Under the pieces are notes generated by a model. The model searched no databases. It saw nothing but the letters and a program-made list of their open reading frames with translations, and was not told the origin of the DNA. A stretch of 64,000 nt of DNA from Sphingobacterium sp. SRCM116780. GTDB taxonomy: Bacteria > Bacteroidota > Bacteroidia > Sphingobacteriales > Sphingobacteriaceae. The DNA lies in the NCBI RefSeq assembly GCF_021442025.1, contig NZ_CP090446.1, positions 2,790,001-2,854,000 of the forward strand. Direction: 5' to 3'. The position numbers were made by a program, and so were the translations under genes. Shown here piece after piece: positions 62,215 to 64,000 of this stretch. The stretch's first letter is position 1. Each line of letters begins with the position of its first letter.

Positions 62215-62415
62215 TTATTTGTATTTAATGTTAATAATTGTTGAAATTTCTTGATATGAAATTTTTTCAAAATCAATATCTGGAAAGTTTCCAGCTATAG
62301 CAGGATATTTCGCTTTTTTTTCTAGAAAATTTCGGTACGAGTTTCCTGCAAAAGCAGTATCCTTCAACCCTAAGGCCTTTACCTTAGAGATCCCCAATCT
62401 TTTTATAGCACTCAT
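62215..62415 (-). CDS. 66-aa linker protein between carrier and toxin
   Basis: A 66-aa ORF (MSAIKRLGISKVKALGLKD..., ending ISTIINIKYK) whose stop is one base before the chosen toxin ATG. The frame of the toxin extends upstream through it, so the two may once have been a single protein that lost one base, or this is a small chaperone or adaptor. Not recognised. Confidence 0.5.
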   Translation of the reverse strand: MSAIKRLGISKVKALGLKDTAFAGNSYRNFLEKKAKYPAIAGNFPDIDFEKISYQEISTIINIKYK

Positions 62416-62480
62416 TTTATTTTGTTTAAGATTAAGTAATAGAAATGGTGGCAGTTATACCACCATTTCCTTCAATTAAT

Positions 62481-64000
62481 TTAGCCTAATGTACTTGTCG
62501 TACCTGGCAGAGACAGCATAACTGCATCTACAGGTGCTCCAAAAGCACTTACGGTTTCCAATTCCTTCGGATTTTCACAGTTCTCCGGATTATCTTCAGG
62601 GAAAATCGGTAATGCATCTTCCACTTCAAGACCCGCAGATTTTGCCTGCAGTATGGTCAAAGTGGTTGGTACACGTGTAATCCAGAATTTTCCTTGCGGA
62701 ACACCTGTAGGTTCACGCATTTCATCCACAATCGATAGGTATAACGGATCACCAATAACAGGCACTATCCCGCCGTTCCAGATTCTTCCGGTATTCATAA
62801 AGAACTGTACTGCATCTTCAAAGCCTGGTTTTACAGTGACAATGACACGTGCCATACCCGCCTGTAAGAAACTACGGAACAATGGATTCAGTTCTTCTGA
62901 CATATACAGATCCTGCCAGTGATTTTTATTTGCCCAATAGTAGGGATAGAAAGTATAATCCATCACAGTCCATTCAAAAGCCTGCTCCATAAATTTAGCA
63001 AGAGCAGTGTATTGATCCAGATTGTCACCAAACTTCATATTAAAGCTCTGCATGTTTTGACCGTCATCTACAGACATTTCCAAGCCTATGGCGTTGTAAT
63101 TCTGCAGGAGATAAGCAATACAGTTGTGCTTTAAGATATTGGACTCTGTACTGCGGTAGAAGATTGCAGCTTTTTCATTGTTCTCTTTTTCCTGTTCTGC
63201 AGCCTGTTCATTAATAGCACTTTGTGCTTCACGGAATTTCTCATATGCAGCTTCATAAGCCGCAACTAACAAATTAAATGATTTGATTTTCCACATTTCT
63301 AAGAACGCAGGTACAATGGAACAGCTTAAAACCATAGAATAGTTAATCGATCCAATATCCCAAGAATTATTAGTCACTTGGATATTGCCTGTTATTTCAC
63401 CTCCGCCAATATAATTTAAGTCAATAGGCCAATCATTTCTGTAACCTCCTGTATGTATTATTTGGCCTGCAACGTATGTATCAGACCACATATTCCCGAA
63501 ACAAGCTTGGCTCTTACCTTCGCCCACTCTTACAATACCTTTGATGGTATCTAATTTATAATTCTCAGGCAAGTTAATATCAAATTCTGCGGCATGAGAT
63601 TCTCTTCCGTCATTACTCCATTGCTCGATCGATTTGGTTAACGGAATAACAGCTGTTAATGGGTGAAATTCTAAGTCCAGTTCCGGATAGAATTTTAACC
63701 AGTATTTCAGTTTATCCTCCGTTACCTCACTATATGATCTTAAAGCAACCAAATCATTGGCTTTTCTAGGATCTAAAGGCTCAGTAAGTGTTGCTTTTAC
63801 TGATTTTGTTGCCAAGGTATGAAGTCTTGCCGGCTCAGGAATCATAAATTCAAACATCATCCTCTTACCATAATTGAATATCTGATTTTTCATTTTCTTA
63901 TCTACCCAGCGGTAGACTCCAGAAATATGCTGCGGACGGGTATCAGGAGTATTCGTTCCGATCACTTTACCACGGTTATCATATTCATGGACATTGGTCT
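62481..64000 (-). CDS. C-terminal part of a large unrecognised protein (open at window edge)
   Basis: The frame stays open to the end of the window, so at least 506 residues belong to a larger protein; the GTG at 63965 is probably internal because HEYDNRGKVIGTNT continues upstream. The visible part has FNYGKRMMFEFMIPEPARLHTL, WLKFYPELDLEFHPL, VRVGEGKSQACFGNMWSD, a helical EAAYEKFREAQSAINEQAAEQEKENNEK stretch and LQAGMARVIVTVKPGFEDAVQFFMNTG. I do not recognise the family. Position directly upstream of the toxin suggests a carrier or delivery component, for example of an injection apparatus, but nothing in this part proves it. Confidence 0.6.
   Translation of the reverse strand, partial: TNVHEYDNRGKVIGTNTPDTRPQHISGVYRWVDKKMKNQIFNYGKRMMFEFMIPEPARLHTLATKSVKATLTEPLDPRKANDLVALRSYSEVTEDKLKYWLKFYPELDLEFHPLTAVIPLTKSIEQWSNDGRESHAAEFDINLPENYKLDTIKGIVRVGEGKSQACFGNMWSDTYVAGQIIHTGGYRNDWPIDLNYIGGGEITGNIQVTNNSWDIGSINYSMVLSCSIVPAFLEMWKIKSFNLLVAAYEAAYEKFREAQSAINEQAAEQEKENNEKAAIFYRSTESNILKHNCIAYLLQNYNAIGLEMSVDDGQNMQSFNMKFGDNLDQYTALAKFMEQAFEWTVMDYTFYPYYWANKNHWQDLYMSEELNPLFRSFLQAGMARVIVTVKPGFEDAVQFFMNTGRIWNGGIVPVIGDPLYLSIVDEMREPTGVPQGKFWITRVPTTLTILQAKSAGLEVEDALPIFPEDNPENCENPKELETVSAFGAPVDAVMLSLPGTTSTLG

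Overview
The window is a low-GC chromosomal segment of a Bacteroidota bacterium, most likely family Sphingobacteriaceae (Sphingobacterium-like). The evidence is TAnnTTTG promoter elements instead of sigma70 -10 boxes, almost no Shine-Dalgarno sequences, an ATP synthase operon without atpDC, a TonB receptor of the PF14905 barrel type, LptF/G-like and START-like proteins, DKNYY proteins and a grasp-with-spasm RiPP locus. The species cannot be fixed from sequence alone.

Layout. 0-8.4 kb: VOC fragment, OsmC, Qnr-like pentapeptide protein, acidic protein, ABC exporter pair, and an SRPBCC plus DKNYY unit followed by a decayed second copy of the same unit. 8.7-16.4 kb: a complete grasp-with-spasm RiPP operon with two GG-leader precursors, an ATP-grasp ligase (gwsG), an uncharacterised 63-aa protein, a SPASM protein without a radical-SAM cluster motif (gwsS), a C39-peptidase ABC exporter, an HlyD adaptor and a TolC channel. 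16.5-36.4 kb: two identical tRNA-Met(CAT) genes and housekeeping genes (LptF/G-like permease, ribBA, SSADH, DEAD helicase, hemJ, hemE, two-component pair, YjjG-like phosphatase, TonB receptor, clpS, KAS III). A compact DnaA-box-like cluster lies at 36.5 kb. 36.7-48.3 kb: DUF2157/DUF4401/GDYXXLXY operon, the ATP synthase operon atpZ-I-B-E-F-H-A-G, a PIF1-like helicase and a cupin.

48.3-64 kb is accessory. A 3.7-kb island of lipoproteins and membrane proteins is bracketed by ~44-bp direct repeats, followed by two decayed HTH genes of a vanished mobile element and an IS256-family element. From 54.5 kb to the end the minus strand is a polymorphic-toxin locus. From its upstream end it holds the C-terminal part of a large unrecognised protein (open at the window edge), a 66-aa linker gene, a ~600-aa protein ending in a predicted nucleic-acid deaminase, three tandem SUKH (SMI1/KNR4) immunity genes, an IS fragment, a 5'-truncated RHS protein whose tip looks like a clan-CD cysteine peptidase, a Sel1-type partner lipoprotein, an orphan RHS tip scar, and DUF4279 genes (one intact, one broken).

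The two systems most worth following up are the grasp-with-spasm RiPP operon and the non-RHS deaminase toxin with its unknown upstream carrier.
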